Source: Deltaproteobacteria bacterium (GTDB lineage Bacteria; Myxococcota_C; UBA6777). From it: DNA of 64,000 bases. Below the pieces are notes generated by a model that ran no database searches, had not been told where the DNA came from, and was given only the letters and a program-made list of their open reading frames with translations. Position 1 is the first letter of the stretch, and each line of letters starts with the position of its first letter. The stretch covers positions 21,710-85,709 of the forward strand of contig PCBK01000028.1 in the NCBI GenBank assembly GCA_002731275.1, written 5' to 3'. This document shows, one piece after another, positions 1 through 9,934 of this stretch. The translations under genes and the position numbers were made by a program.

Positions 1-1
1 A

Positions 2-2626
2 CGTCGCCTCATCGATCAACAGCTCGCTTTGGCAGGTTGGGACGTCGACTCCAATGAGCTTACGTACAAGAAGGGGACGCGACCCCAAAAAGGACGCAAC
101 CTCGCGATCGCTGAATGGCCTGTTGAAGGCGGACGAGCTGACTATATTCTGTTTATCGGTCTTGAGGTGGTCGGGGTGGTCGAGGCCAAACGCAAAGCCA
201 AAGATGTCGCCGCGGCCATCGAGCAAGCCAAGCGCTATAGCCGCTCATATGTCATCCGGGCTGACGAGGCGCCTCCAGGTGGACCGTGGGGAGAGTACAA
301 GATCCCCTTCCTTTTTTCCACCAATGGACGGCCCTTCCTCGAACAGAGTCGCACAAAAAGCGGGATCTGGTTCCTCGACGTAAGACGACCTGACAATCTC
401 TCCCGGCCACTGACGAATTGGCGTACCCCTGGAGGTCTCGCCGCTCTCCTCAAACAAGATCACGACGAAGCCCACAAACGCCTCAAAGAAGAACCCACCA
501 AGTATCTGGGATTGCGCGAATACCAGATCCGCGCGATCAAAGCTGTGGAGCAAGCGCTGGAGGAAGACCAACGAGCGTGTCTTCTCGCGATGGCGACCGG
601 TACAGGAAAGACCAGGACGTGTATCGGTCTTGTGTACAGGTTGCTCAAAACGAGGCGATTCAGACGTGTCCTCTTTTTGGTCGACCGAACAGCTCTTGGA
701 GAGCAGGCTGCCAACGCATTTAAGGATACGCGGCTGGAGAACCTACAGACCTTTGCCGATATATTCGATATCAAAAGCCTCGGGGAGATCGAGGTCGAAG
801 AAGAGACCAAGCTTCATATCTCGACGGTACAAGGGATGGTGAAGCGGATTCTTTACCCCACACTGGAAGATCATATCCCCGCAGTCGACCAGTACGACTG
901 CATCGTCGTCGACGAAAGTCACCGTGGCTACAATCTCGATCGGGAGCTGAGCGAGCTGGAGTTGGATTTTCGGGACCAAAAAAGTTACATCTCCAAGTAC
1001 CGCCGGGTCCTCGATCACTTCGATGCTGTGAAGATCGGTCTCACCGCGACACCTGCACTCCATACGACGGAGATCTTTGGTGTACCGGTGTTCCAATATG
1101 GCTACAGAGAGGCTGTGATCGATGGTTGGTTGGTGGATCACGAGCCACCGACCAGGATCATCACGGCGTTGGCTGAAGACGGGATCCATCTGGAGGCCGG
1201 AGAAGAGGTCTGTGTGTACAAACCCAATACAGGGGAGATCGATCTGATGACGCTTCCTGATGAGCGGTCTTTTGAGATCGACTCCTACAACAAGCGCGTC
1301 ATCACGGAGAACTTCAACCGCGTTGTCTGCCAGACCCTGGTCGAACATATCGATCCATCCTTCGATGGGAAGACGCTCGTCTTTTGTGCGACGGATGCAC
1401 ATGCCGATATGGTCGTCGATATCCTCAAAAGTGCGCTCACGGAACGCTATGGCAGTATCGAAGATGATGCCGTCGTCAAGATCACAGGCAGCTCGGACAG
1501 GCCGCTTCAGCTTATCCGCCGTTACCGCAATGAGCGTCTGCCCAATATCGCAGTGACGGTCGATCTGTTGACGACAGGTGTGGATGTGCCTTCGATCTGT
1601 AATTTGGTCTTTATCCGTCGGGTCAAGAGTCGGATCCTCTACGAACAGATGCTTGGTCGAGCGACACGTCTTTGTCCGGAGATCGAGAAGGAGAGTTTTC
1701 GGATCTTCGACGCGGTTGACCTGTATGCGGCGCTTGAGCCTTTTACTTCGATGAAGCCTGTTGTCACGCGGCCCAACATTCCTTTCTCTCAGCTCGCAGA
1801 AGAGTTGTCCTCTTCGAAGGGGCGGGAAGATGTGATGCAAGAGGTGAAGGATCAATTTGTCGCCAAGCTCCAGCAAAAGCAGAAGCGGATCAAGGGGGAG
1901 CAGCTCGATCACTTCGAGGCCATCGCACATATGCCTCTTGAGGCGTTTGTGACGTTTGCCCACGATCGAAGTGCCGAAGAGCTTGCGGATTGGTTGTCCG
2001 CGCATGAGCGTGTAAGCTCATTTTTGGATCGTTCGACAGGTGGGAGTCGTCAGGTGATCGTGTCCAACAAGGAGGATTCACTTCGTGATGTCAGGGTTGG
2101 GTTTGGTGACGCGGAGCGACCCGAAGACTACCTGGAAGGATTCAACAATTACCTCCAAGAGAATATGAACGATATACCTGCGCTGATAACTGTGTTACAA
2201 AGACCAAGAGAGCTGACACGCAAACAGCTGAAAGAGCTTAAGATGAGGCTTGATGAGGCCGGTTACAGTGAGAGGAAGTTGCGGGCTGCCTGGAATGAGA
2301 TGACAAACCAGGACATTGCGGCATCGATCATTGGATTTATCCGTCAACAGGCGCTCAAAGAAGACCTGATCCCCTACGAGAGGCGGGTGGAGGCGGCCAT
2401 CGAGCACATCTTGAACAGTCAACAGTGGACACCACCACAGCGTAAGTGGCTGGAGCGTATTGGCAAACAGATCCATGCAAACACGATTGTCGACAGAACG
2501 ACCCTTGATATGGGGGAGTTCAGGAAGCAAGCGGGTGGATTTGATCGCCTGAACAAGGTGTTTCATGGTCGGCTGGATGAGATTCTTGCGGATGTGAATG
2601 AAGCTTTGTGGAACAAAGCAGGCTGA
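2..2626 (+). CDS. hsdR: Type I restriction enzyme R subunit, 5' truncated by window edge
   Basis: This is the motor and nuclease subunit of a type I restriction-modification complex: it translocates DNA with ATP and cuts unmethylated DNA. The reading frame is open back to base 2, with an Arg-Arg-Leu-Ile-Asp-Gln-Gln stretch typical of HsdR N-termini, so the true start lies upstream of the window and the TTG at 29 is internal. In the visible product an N-terminal PD-(D/E)XK nuclease is seen as Asp47 and Glu61-Ala-Lys63. A superfamily 2 helicase follows, with Walker A GTGKT near residue 200, DESH at 304-307 and a GLTATP motif. The last ~250 residues match the EcoEI-type C-terminal region in character. 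It is followed after 16 bases by hsdM. All motifs are intact, so the enzyme is probably active. Confidence 0.95.
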   Translation, partial: RRLIDQQLALAGWDVDSNELTYKKGTRPQKGRNLAIAEWPVEGGRADYILFIGLEVVGVVEAKRKAKDVAAAIEQAKRYSRSYVIRADEAPPGGPWGEYKIPFLFSTNGRPFLEQSRTKSGIWFLDVRRPDNLSRPLTNWRTPGGLAALLKQDHDEAHKRLKEEPTKYLGLREYQIRAIKAVEQALEEDQRACLLAMATGTGKTRTCIGLVYRLLKTRRFRRVLFLVDRTALGEQAANAFKDTRLENLQTFADIFDIKSLGEIEVEEETKLHISTVQGMVKRILYPTLEDHIPAVDQYDCIVVDESHRGYNLDRELSELELDFRDQKSYISKYRRVLDHFDAVKIGLTATPALHTTEIFGVPVFQYGYREAVIDGWLVDHEPPTRIITALAEDGIHLEAGEEVCVYKPNTGEIDLMTLPDERSFEIDSYNKRVITENFNRVVCQTLVEHIDPSFDGKTLVFCATDAHADMVVDILKSALTERYGSIEDDAVVKITGSSDRPLQLIRRYRNERLPNIAVTVDLLTTGVDVPSICNLVFIRRVKSRILYEQMLGRATRLCPEIEKESFRIFDAVDLYAALEPFTSMKPVVTRPNIPFSQLAEELSSSKGREDVMQEVKDQFVAKLQQKQKRIKGEQLDHFEAIAHMPLEAFVTFAHDRSAEELADWLSAHERVSSFLDRSTGGSRQVIVSNKEDSLRDVRVGFGDAERPEDYLEGFNNYLQENMNDIPALITVLQRPRELTRKQLKELKMRLDEAGYSERKLRAAWNEMTNQDIAASIIGFIRQQALKEDLIPYERRVEAAIEHILNSQQWTPPQRKWLERIGKQIHANTIVDRTTLDMGEFRKQAGGFDRLNKVFHGRLDEILADVNEALWNKAG

Positions 2627-2642
2627 GGAGATAAGCGAATAG

Positions 2643-4073
2643 ATGGGACAGACGACTTACGATATCGTGCAAAAACTGTGGAATTTGTGTCATGTGCTCC
2701 GTGATGACGGTGTGACTTACCACCAGTACGTGAATGAGTTGACTTACCTGCTCTTTCTCAAGATGGCGCAGGAGACGGGGGTTGAAGAGCAGCTTCCCGA
2801 GGGATGTCGCTGGGGGGACTTGCTCGGAGAAGAGGGGATCGATCTACTTACCCACTACAGGCGTTTGCTCGTGGAGCTGGGGTCGAGTGAGAGTTATCGG
2901 ATCCAGACGATCTTTGCCAATGCGTCCACGACGATCAAGATCCCGAAGAATTTACAAAAGCTCGTGTCGGCGATCGACGCGCTGGATTGGTATTCAGCGC
3001 GGACGGAGGGGCTTGGTGATCTTTACGAAGGTTTGTTGGAGAAGAACGCAAACGAAACCAAGTCCGGTGCGGGTCAGTACTTTACGCCGAGGTCGTTGAT
3101 CGATTGCGTTGTGCAGCTCATCAAGCCGAAAGCCGGTGAGTTGATCCAGGATCCTGCGGCTGGGACGGGAGGGTTTTTGATCGCGGCGGACAGGTATATC
3201 AAGGATCACACGGATGACCTGTTTGAGCTTGATGAACAGCTTCAATTGTTCCAGCGCAAGTCAGCGTTTTACGGGATCGAGTTGGTACAGGATACGCATC
3301 GGCTCGCCACGATGAACTTGATGCTTCATGACATTGAAGGTGACATCCTTGTGGGTGATACGCTTTCGTCCAAGGGGACAGAGCTGCCGAAGGTCGATGT
3401 GATCTTGACCAATCCGCCATTTGGCACGAAGAAGGGTGGGGGGCGTCCGACGAGGGATGACTTCACCTATCCGACATCGAACAAGCAGCTTGCTTTTCTT
3501 CAGCATATCTACCGTGGTCTCAAACCTGGTGGTCGTGCGGCGGTGGTCTTGCCTGACAACGTGTTGTTTGAGGAGAATACGGGGCGTGAGATTCGGGCTG
3601 ACCTGATGGACAAGTGTGATCTGCACACGATTTTGAGGTTGCCGACGGGGATCTTTTACGCACAGGGTGTGAAGACAAACGTTCTGTTTTTTACCAAGGG
3701 CGAGAAGGACACAGGCAACACGAAGGGTGTGTGGGTGTATGATCTGCGGACCAACATGCCATCCTTTGGTAAGCGTACTCCGTTCACCAGGGCACACATG
3801 AAGGAGTTTGAGGAGGCGTTTGGCGATGATCCGTTAGGGCAGAGTGAGCGTACAGACCAGGGCGAAGAAGGTCGCTTTCGGTATTTTACACGAGAGCAGA
3901 TCTCCGACAGGAATGACAACCTTGACATCTCCTGGCTCAAAGACGACAGTGTTGAACATGCTGACGACCTACCCGAGCCCGATGAAATTGCAGCCGAGAT
4001 TATGGTGTTGTTGCAAACAGCCCAAGAAGAAATGGAGGCCTTGACAGAACTGCTAAATGGGTCGGGAGCTTGA
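2643..4073 (+). CDS. hsdM: Type I restriction-modification DNA adenine methyltransferase M subunit
   Basis: HsdM methylates adenine in the target chosen by HsdS and forms the M2S core of the complex. The 476-residue length is normal. An N-terminal helical HsdM_N domain (about residues 1-140) precedes the Rossmann methyltransferase domain. The AdoMet-binding motif DPAAGTGG is at 170-177 and the catalytic NPPFG motif at 257-261, the N-P-P-F form of N6-adenine enzymes. It lies 16 bases after hsdR, and its TGA stop sits just before the hsdS start, so the three genes form one operon read R-M-S. Nothing suggests inactivation. Confidence 0.96.
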   Translation: MGQTTYDIVQKLWNLCHVLRDDGVTYHQYVNELTYLLFLKMAQETGVEEQLPEGCRWGDLLGEEGIDLLTHYRRLLVELGSSESYRIQTIFANASTTIKIPKNLQKLVSAIDALDWYSARTEGLGDLYEGLLEKNANETKSGAGQYFTPRSLIDCVVQLIKPKAGELIQDPAAGTGGFLIAADRYIKDHTDDLFELDEQLQLFQRKSAFYGIELVQDTHRLATMNLMLHDIEGDILVGDTLSSKGTELPKVDVILTNPPFGTKKGGGRPTRDDFTYPTSNKQLAFLQHIYRGLKPGGRAAVVLPDNVLFEENTGREIRADLMDKCDLHTILRLPTGIFYAQGVKTNVLFFTKGEKDTGNTKGVWVYDLRTNMPSFGKRTPFTRAHMKEFEEAFGDDPLGQSERTDQGEEGRFRYFTREQISDRNDNLDISWLKDDSVEHADDLPEPDEIAAEIMVLLQTAQEEMEALTELLNGSGA

Positions 4074-4075
4074 TA

Positions 4076-5686
4076 ATGAAGGAAGATCTCCTACCCCAAA
4101 GCTGGAGCACTGCCAAAATCTCCGAGATTTGCGAAGTGAATCCAAAGCACTCCAAAGAGCTAGATGACAATTTGCAAGTTAGCTTCATACCTATGTCCTC
4201 TGTCGATGACATTTCAGGAACAATAGCAGTCAATGAAGAGAGGGCTCTGGGCTCTGTTAGAAAAGGATATACACACTTTGCGGACGGTGACGTAATCTTT
4301 GCAAAGATTACGCCCTGTATGCAAAATGGCAAAAGTGCAGTCGCTATGGGACTAAAAAGTGGATTAGCTTGCGGCTCAACCGAGTTTTATGTAATGCGAA
4401 GCCAAGGGGCTATCCAACCAGAGTACCTCCATAGGTTCGTGCGGCAAGTTAGTTTCAGGAGCAGAGCCCAGGCTGCTATGACGGGAGTTGTTGGACTAGC
4501 TAGGGTCCCCAAAACGTATTTAGAAAGTGTGGAGCTCCCTATCCCTCCCCTCAACGAGCAAAAGCGTATCGTGTCGAAGATAAAGGCACTTCAGGGCCAC
4601 AGCGGTCGTGCGCGAGAGGCATTGGAGGCTGTGGGACCGTTGTTGGAGAAGTTCCGCCAGTCAGTGTTGGCGTCGGCTTTCCGAGGTGATTTGACGAAGG
4701 AGTGGCGGCAAAATAATCCGGATGTGGAACCGGCGGAGGTGTTGTTGTCGCGCATCAGAGAGGAGCGACGCACCCGCTGGATTGAAGCTGCGGCAGAGAA
4801 GGGCCGCGCCAGGGCAGAAGCAAAAGCAGTCAAAGCCAACAAAGCATGGACTCCTGCTGACAATGAAAAGGTACTTGCGAAGGAGTTTGCCAAGGCGGAG
4901 AAGAAGTACACTGAGCCAGAGCCACCGGATATATCAGGGCTGCCAGAGTTACCGGAAGGGTGGTGCTGGGTGTCACTTGAACAACTTGGCATCCATAGAA
5001 GCGGCGTTTCTTTTAAGAGCAAAGACTTTGTTCAAGACGGTGTGCAGGTCATCAGACTTGGAAATTTGTATCAGGGCAAGTTTGACCTTTGCCGTGACCC
5101 TGTGTTTATGCCAGAAGGACATCCCGAGGTAGGCAAAGGACTGCTTGCAAAGGGTGACTTGGTGATATCCCAGACCGGAACACGACACAAAAGAGATTAT
5201 GGATATTTCGTTATAATCCCCGAACACGATTCTCCGTTGGCTTTGAATCAGAGGCTTTTGGCTGTCTCACTTGTGAGTTCAATCGCCCCAGAGTGGGTGA
5301 AGTATGCGAGCAGACTAGACATTTATAGAAATCATTTTTTCTCTTATGAAACGGGTGGAGTCAACCAAGGTAATGTTGGTATTGATGGTGTGATGAAAGG
5401 TCCTATCCCACTTGCTCCCCTCGATGAAAGCATTGTACTCATGACCAAAATCAACAATGCCCTGAAATCAATCACCACTTTTTCAGGAATGCGGGGGCAA
5501 AAAGTCCGCCTTTTGGGGAAATTCGACCAATCCACTCTCGCGAAGGCATTTCGCGGGGAGCTAGTGCCCCAAGACCCAAACGATGAGCCTGCCTCTGTGT
5601 TGCTTGAGCGCATCAAGGCAGAGCGAGAAGCGGCCAAGCCCAAGAAAAAGAAAAAGGCCACTCGACGCAAGAAAGCAAAGACCTAA
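4076..5686 (+). CDS. hsdS: Type I restriction-modification specificity subunit S
   Basis: HsdS recognises the bipartite DNA target and holds two HsdM and two HsdR copies. Two target-recognition domains are visible, starting near residue 5 (LPQSW) and near residue 300 (LPEGWCW). Each ends in the conserved helical spacer: PPLNEQKRIV after the first, and repeated 'ASAFRGDLT' and 'AKAFRGELV' segments after each half. The C-terminus is Lys-rich. I prefer the ATG at 4076, 7 bases after GGAG (4065-4068). A TTG at 4070 overlapping the hsdM stop is the alternative and adds two residues. Recognition domains vary between strains, so the target sequence cannot be read from the protein. Confidence 0.94.
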   Translation: MKEDLLPQSWSTAKISEICEVNPKHSKELDDNLQVSFIPMSSVDDISGTIAVNEERALGSVRKGYTHFADGDVIFAKITPCMQNGKSAVAMGLKSGLACGSTEFYVMRSQGAIQPEYLHRFVRQVSFRSRAQAAMTGVVGLARVPKTYLESVELPIPPLNEQKRIVSKIKALQGHSGRAREALEAVGPLLEKFRQSVLASAFRGDLTKEWRQNNPDVEPAEVLLSRIREERRTRWIEAAAEKGRARAEAKAVKANKAWTPADNEKVLAKEFAKAEKKYTEPEPPDISGLPELPEGWCWVSLEQLGIHRSGVSFKSKDFVQDGVQVIRLGNLYQGKFDLCRDPVFMPEGHPEVGKGLLAKGDLVISQTGTRHKRDYGYFVIIPEHDSPLALNQRLLAVSLVSSIAPEWVKYASRLDIYRNHFFSYETGGVNQGNVGIDGVMKGPIPLAPLDESIVLMTKINNALKSITTFSGMRGQKVRLLGKFDQSTLAKAFRGELVPQDPNDEPASVLLERIKAEREAAKPKKKKKATRRKKAKT

Positions 5687-6742
5687 GCAATCGGGAGCTT
5701 TGGTGTTAAGATTGGGCACGCAGTATGAGACGTTCATTGCCTTACAATTTGCGTCTTCATCTTGGGATTACACAGCGTTCATCCAAAAAGGCGGACCCAA
5801 CAGAACAAGACAGCACCCCCACCACAGAAGATGTTGACACATTCCCTGATTTCTCTTGATTGCTCTTCGGTTCTCCTCTCACCGTAGCTCTTCTTTTTTA
5901 TCACCAGTTCCACAAAATGCATCCTATCCACACCCAACCGACCTCTTTTGTGCTTGTGTTTGGCTCTTTGCTCGTCCCTTTGAAGCCAACATGAGGTGCT
6001 ATCCCCGTCGGTGAACAATTGTCGTTGCCCCAGCACCAAAAAATCCGGTCGGTTGATCTTGAGCTGCCAGTCGGGAGTGGTTGCTACCCCCCTCTGGAAC
6101 CTTGCGAAAGTGGTCTGACGAGGTTGATCCACTGCTCATTTGGATATGTTTTCTTCTGTTTTCGTGTAACGGACCGGATATTTTTGTTGTGGAGGCGAAT
6201 TTTTTTGGTTCGGAGTGGGTGATCAACCTCTTGGGAGCCGAGTACTTTTGTTGGCGGAGCGATTCCGGGCGGTGAGGAGGCAAAGAATGTTCTTGATGGA
6301 TTGAATTTTTTGGGTAATGGAGTATATCTTTTGATGGCGTGAGCGGAGTTGGGATTTGTGGGAGAGGAGCTTTTGATGGTGTGAGTGGGGCTTGGGTTTA
6401 TAGGAGCGGAATTAGGAGGTTCCGGAGTTTTGACATTGTGGCGAGGTGTTGATGTTGTGGTCAGGGGTATGGATGATTAAAGAGTTCAGGATGAGCCTCG
6501 AAGAGAAATTGAATGGTATGACGAGTGGCCTAGCGGATCGGAATCATGGAAATATAGTCTTTGGGGCTTGCAAAAGGGAGCGCAATGGTTTTTGATTGTT
6601 GGGTAGATGGTTTCGCCGCAGACCCCCTTTGTTCCGTTTGGAACTTTTTATTTTAAGGCCTATGGTGCCATCTTTTCTCAACTTTTTCTCTTGACATAAA
6701 ATCCATTACAATCAGAAAAGGACGTCGAATGAGGTGGATTAA
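5687..6742. other. Gap without a convincing gene
   Basis: About 1 kb between the restriction operon and the next gene. A 44-codon frame from the ATG near 5725 (product ending FPDFS) follows hsdS but has no good ribosome-binding site. Around 6320-6400 there are two imperfect copies of a G-rich TTTTGATGG(C/T)GTGAG phrase. The DNA becomes clearly AT-rich from about 6600. I see no recombinase, transposase remnant or tRNA. Confidence 0.5.
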
Positions 6743-6934
6743 ATGATGGGATTCAACAGCGATAAATCAATTCGATGCTGGGTTCTTTGTGGGTTGGATT
6801 CGGGAGAACAGGTTCCTTCTAATCTGGATATTTGTTGTGTAGGAGGATTTTTTGCTAAAGTTTGTGTATCCTTTGTGTCTCTGACACTACATTTACAAAA
6901 TGCCTTTGATGTGAAAGGAGGGAGTTTGACATGA
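6743..6934 (+). CDS. Possible small protein coupled to the Cas4-like gene
   Basis: A 63-codon frame starting with two ATG codons and preceded by GAGGTGG (6731-6737) at a usable distance. Its TGA stop overlaps the ATG of the next gene as ATGA, the arrangement of translationally coupled genes. The product has five cysteines and a hydrophobic middle (FFAKVCVSFVSLTL) but matches no family I know. Against it: the next gene has its own strong ribosome-binding site (AAAGGAGG) inside this frame, so the frame may be fortuitous. Confidence 0.35.
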   Translation: MMGFNSDKSIRCWVLCGLDSGEQVPSNLDICCVGGFFAKVCVSFVSLTLHLQNAFDVKGGSLT

Positions 6935-9381
6935 GATATACTGGTGATATGTGGTTTGGCGAGATGGTATGGTTTGACATTCACTTGCGCTATCGGGGAG
7001 AGATTTTTAACATTCACAATCCTGCGGGAGTCGCGCTTGAGAGAAAGTTAATGGTTCGTGATGGGAAGGTTGTAGGGGATAAAAAACAATACAATGAAAG
7101 GGGTTTGCCGGTTCTCTTTTACTACAATGAGGGAGTCGTATCGGGTGTTTGCCCTCTATCTTGTGCTTCTCTTTTTTTGCGTCGTCGGTGGTTGGCATTT
7201 ATTTCCCTTTCTAAATATCGGCATTCTCTGATTTGTGATATGATTGAATATGATCTTGTGGGAGCATTTTCTGAGCAAGTGGAGTTACTTTCAGAGTTGG
7301 AAGATTACGAAGAAGCTTTTCATGATGTGTTTAATGCGTGGTTCAACTTAAATCCTGTAAGAGCCAAGGATGTTTTTTGTAATAATATTGATAGGTTTTC
7401 TTTGAAAGAGAAAGTCTACTATTTAAGATGTTTTCCTGACAGGGGTGTGTGGTCGAGAGTTCTGCCTTCTTGGAAGTTTTCCTTTGTGCATGCTTTGAGT
7501 TCCTGTGGAGACAAGTCTTCTGAAAAGTACATTGAGGAATCTTCTCTTTTTGAGCTTATATGTAAGCGTCCTTTCTTAGTTCCTGATGTGTTTTGGACGC
7601 GTATTTGTGAAGAGTGGTTTCCTTCTTGTATTGAGGAACAGCGAGATACGTTACTTTCTTTTTTAGTTGAGTACTATGCTCCTGTCGAAAAAATCCTTTC
7701 TTTTTTACCTGCAGTTCCTCATTTGGTTTCAGGTGTTTATGATTGCTTGAAAAATGGAGGTCTATATTCTGACACAGAATTATCTTCTTTTTTCTCATGG
7801 CTCATTTTACATGCTCCTGATATGCCTATCGAAACTCGTTTGCACCTTTGTGAACTTTCTGTTGATGATCCCATCTTCTTTGAGAGAGCTGAGGCTGCTG
7901 GATTGTACAAAATTCTGTTTTCCTCTTGGAAATTAAAAGAATATCTGACAGAATTTGTCGTCAAAATGTTTTTCCACTCCCCTCAACTTGCTGAAGCATT
8001 TTCAATGGAGTCTGTTTATCAGGATGTCCGTGAAGTTGCCTTTTCTGAAGGAAATTCAAAGGTCAAGTGGATGTGGAGGATTTTCTTCGAAGGGGCAGAA
8101 GCACTTGAAACTTGGTCTCCCTATGAAAATAGCAGCGAATTGGAGGGTGCATTTGAGGGTTGTGTTGAGGGGCTCACTATGCTTAGAAAGTGGCCTGATG
8201 TATTGGACTTTTGCTTGCAGGCTCTTTCCAGTTTTCCTGCAAACGAGTTTTTACAGCGCCAATTGATTTTCTCTGCTTCTATGGTTTATCAGGCTTGTGA
8301 TTTGAGTTTGATGCGGGCTTTGCTTTTCAGATTAGGGTTTAAGGATGATAATTCATGTTCCAAATATTTGTCTGCATTTCTGCCCCACGGAGAAAAGCAT
8401 TTTGTTGATTTCGAGAGAGTAATCATTGATGGTACTTGTGATGAGAATGATGTCAAGAATCTAAGGCTTGTTGCTGATTTTGTTAAGTGTATTGAAGAAG
8501 AAGTTCGATGGAAGGCGTTGTTTCGCTCCAAATCTTTTTATTTGGATCCTTTTACGTCTGTTACTGAGGTTGCTCAGTTTGTTTTTTGTCCTGTTAGCTA
8601 TTCTATCCAAAAAAGTGTAGAATTGTCCCCTTCACTTGAAGCTCAATGGGGATTACGTTTGCATGAAAAACAGTTTTTGACGCCTCCCAAATATAATCGT
8701 ATATTTCAACGATTTTATGCAAACAGAGTGATTTCTACTCAAGAGCGGGAGTTTTCTCGTATCCCCTCATACGTTCAACCATATCTTCAACCTCTGTTCC
8801 TGGATATTTCCACTTCACGTTTGCTTGGGAGCGGGCACAGTCCAGAGCCTGTTGAACCTGCTTGGAGTGACGAATATGGTCTCGTTGGTGCTCCTGATTA
8901 CGTGTTTGAAAGAGATGATGGTGTTCGGTTTGTTGTGGAGGAGAAATTTCGTCATTATTCACGGTCAAAACCCTCTAGAGTTTATCCCAACCACTTAGCA
9001 CAGGTGCTAGGCTACATCTATGGGCTCCCTCCTCTAAACTTGTCGTATGGTTATGTTTTGTACTGGTTTTACAAGCAAACACATGGATCCTCAACGGTTC
9101 AACTTCGGGATGCTCGTGTTTTTAGAGTCGAGAAGAATGCTAACCATGAGAATTTTTTCCTTCACTCTCTTAGGGAACTTCGAGAATTTCAAAAGGCTGG
9201 CACCATGCCTTTCAGGGTGGAGGCTTTGAGTCCATTTCCCCACAAGTGCATGGGGTGTGAGGTTCGGCTGTATTGTTCGCACAAGTCTTGTGCTCAAGAA
9301 CTTGTTCTGTTAGATTATCTAAGTGATGGGGAGTCTGTAGGGCATTTAGAAGATAGTGCAAACTTGAATAGATCCGAGTAA
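6931..9381 (+). CDS. Cas4-like Fe-S PD-(D/E)XK nuclease with long helical N-terminal region
   Basis: This is an 816-residue protein. From about residue 541 it carries the full signature of Cas4/AddB-type iron-sulfur nucleases: Cys553-Pro, Asp656 in a GAPD turn, Glu670-Glu-Lys672 as the (D/E)XK core, Gln691-x3-Tyr695, and a C-terminal Cys773-x2-Cys776-x5-Cys782 cluster. It should therefore bind a 4Fe-4S cluster and act on DNA ends or single strands. Residues 1-540 are helix-rich with many Phe, Trp and Cys, have no helicase motif, and I do not recognise them. AAAGGAGGGA at 6914-6923 supports the start. Base composition is much AT-richer than the flanks, which suggests transfer. It lies just after a type I restriction operon, so a defence role is a reasonable guess. 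Confidence 0.8.
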   Translation: MRYTGDMWFGEMVWFDIHLRYRGEIFNIHNPAGVALERKLMVRDGKVVGDKKQYNERGLPVLFYYNEGVVSGVCPLSCASLFLRRRWLAFISLSKYRHSLICDMIEYDLVGAFSEQVELLSELEDYEEAFHDVFNAWFNLNPVRAKDVFCNNIDRFSLKEKVYYLRCFPDRGVWSRVLPSWKFSFVHALSSCGDKSSEKYIEESSLFELICKRPFLVPDVFWTRICEEWFPSCIEEQRDTLLSFLVEYYAPVEKILSFLPAVPHLVSGVYDCLKNGGLYSDTELSSFFSWLILHAPDMPIETRLHLCELSVDDPIFFERAEAAGLYKILFSSWKLKEYLTEFVVKMFFHSPQLAEAFSMESVYQDVREVAFSEGNSKVKWMWRIFFEGAEALETWSPYENSSELEGAFEGCVEGLTMLRKWPDVLDFCLQALSSFPANEFLQRQLIFSASMVYQACDLSLMRALLFRLGFKDDNSCSKYLSAFLPHGEKHFVDFERVIIDGTCDENDVKNLRLVADFVKCIEEEVRWKALFRSKSFYLDPFTSVTEVAQFVFCPVSYSIQKSVELSPSLEAQWGLRLHEKQFLTPPKYNRIFQRFYANRVISTQEREFSRIPSYVQPYLQPLFLDISTSRLLGSGHSPEPVEPAWSDEYGLVGAPDYVFERDDGVRFVVEEKFRHYSRSKPSRVYPNHLAQVLGYIYGLPPLNLSYGYVLYWFYKQTHGSSTVQLRDARVFRVEKNANHENFFLHSLRELREFQKAGTMPFRVEALSPFPHKCMGCEVRLYCSHKSCAQELVLLDYLSDGESVGHLEDSANLNRSE

Positions 9382-9463
9382 GATGGAACAGGGGTGACTG
9401 GACGAACAGGTACGTCTTTGAAAAATCCTGCGTGTGGGTATGATGTAGGTTTGCTTTTTTTAT

Positions 9464-9489
9464 AAAATCCCGCTTTCGATGGGGTTTTT
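9464..9489 (+). terminator. Hairpin with T-run after the Cas4-like gene
   Basis: The stem pairs AAAATCCC with GGGGTTTT (one T-G wobble) around a 9-base loop and ends in a run of T. It is 83 bases after the stop codon. It is a plausible intrinsic terminator, and A-runs on the other side could let it work in both directions. Confidence 0.45.
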
Positions 9490-9781
9490 CGAATTTTTGG
9501 AAGGGTATGCATTGATTTGAACCTACTGATCACTCCATACTCCTGGTAAACCGAATACTGGAAAGTCAAACAAGCGATGCAAGCCTGTTGTTAAGGGTAT
9601 TCTTTTTATCCTTTAAGCGGGCTGCCTATGATGAGAGTTTCCCAAGTCATACGGGAAGTGAAAGATTGTCTACTCTCCTCACCATTGATGGACTCGTTGC
9701 GGTGTGTAGGTTACGCTCCCAAACTCCTTCTCCTGTGAGGGGAGACGACCTTTGTCAATGTGAAAAGACCTAACAAAAAGC

Positions 9782-9875
9782 CAAGCAGAGCGCGGCAGTC
9801 CACAACGAAGGTGTCAACTGAGGGGGGAGGCAAGGACGAAGTCCGCGCCTGGGGGATTTCCAAATCCCCCGGTAG
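9782..9875. repeat. Hairpin module, copy 1 (diverged)
   Basis: Shares the order GCGCGGCAG, GAAGG.GTCAAC, GGGGGAGGCAAG, CGCGCCTGGGG and CCCCGGTAG with copies at 11192-11281 and 15791-15861. Its hairpin is GGGGGATTT-CC-AAATCCCCC, while the other copies use GGGGATGC paired with GCATCCCC. The sequence has changed but the pairing is kept. Confidence 0.7.
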
Positions 9876-9934
9876 TCCTATATCCTTTCAAATCCCCTGG
9901 ATGGTGTTGTCGCGAAAAAGATACTCGACATCGA

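Noticed and set aside
743..2005. 420-codon open frame antisense to hsdR
   Set aside because: It lies wholly inside a gene with intact motifs, has no ribosome-binding site and its product is unlike any protein; it is a codon-bias shadow.
5779..6132. 117-codon minus-strand frame after hsdS
   Set aside because: No family resemblance, no start signal and no neighbour in the same direction.
6691..6712. Promoter TTGACA/TACAAT before the small frame at 6743
   Set aside because: The two boxes are only 10 bases apart; no -10 element at 16-18 bases.
1..9381. Prophage or integrative element carrying the defence genes
   Set aside because: No integrase, attachment repeat, tRNA or phage structural gene is visible. 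The left boundary is outside the window.
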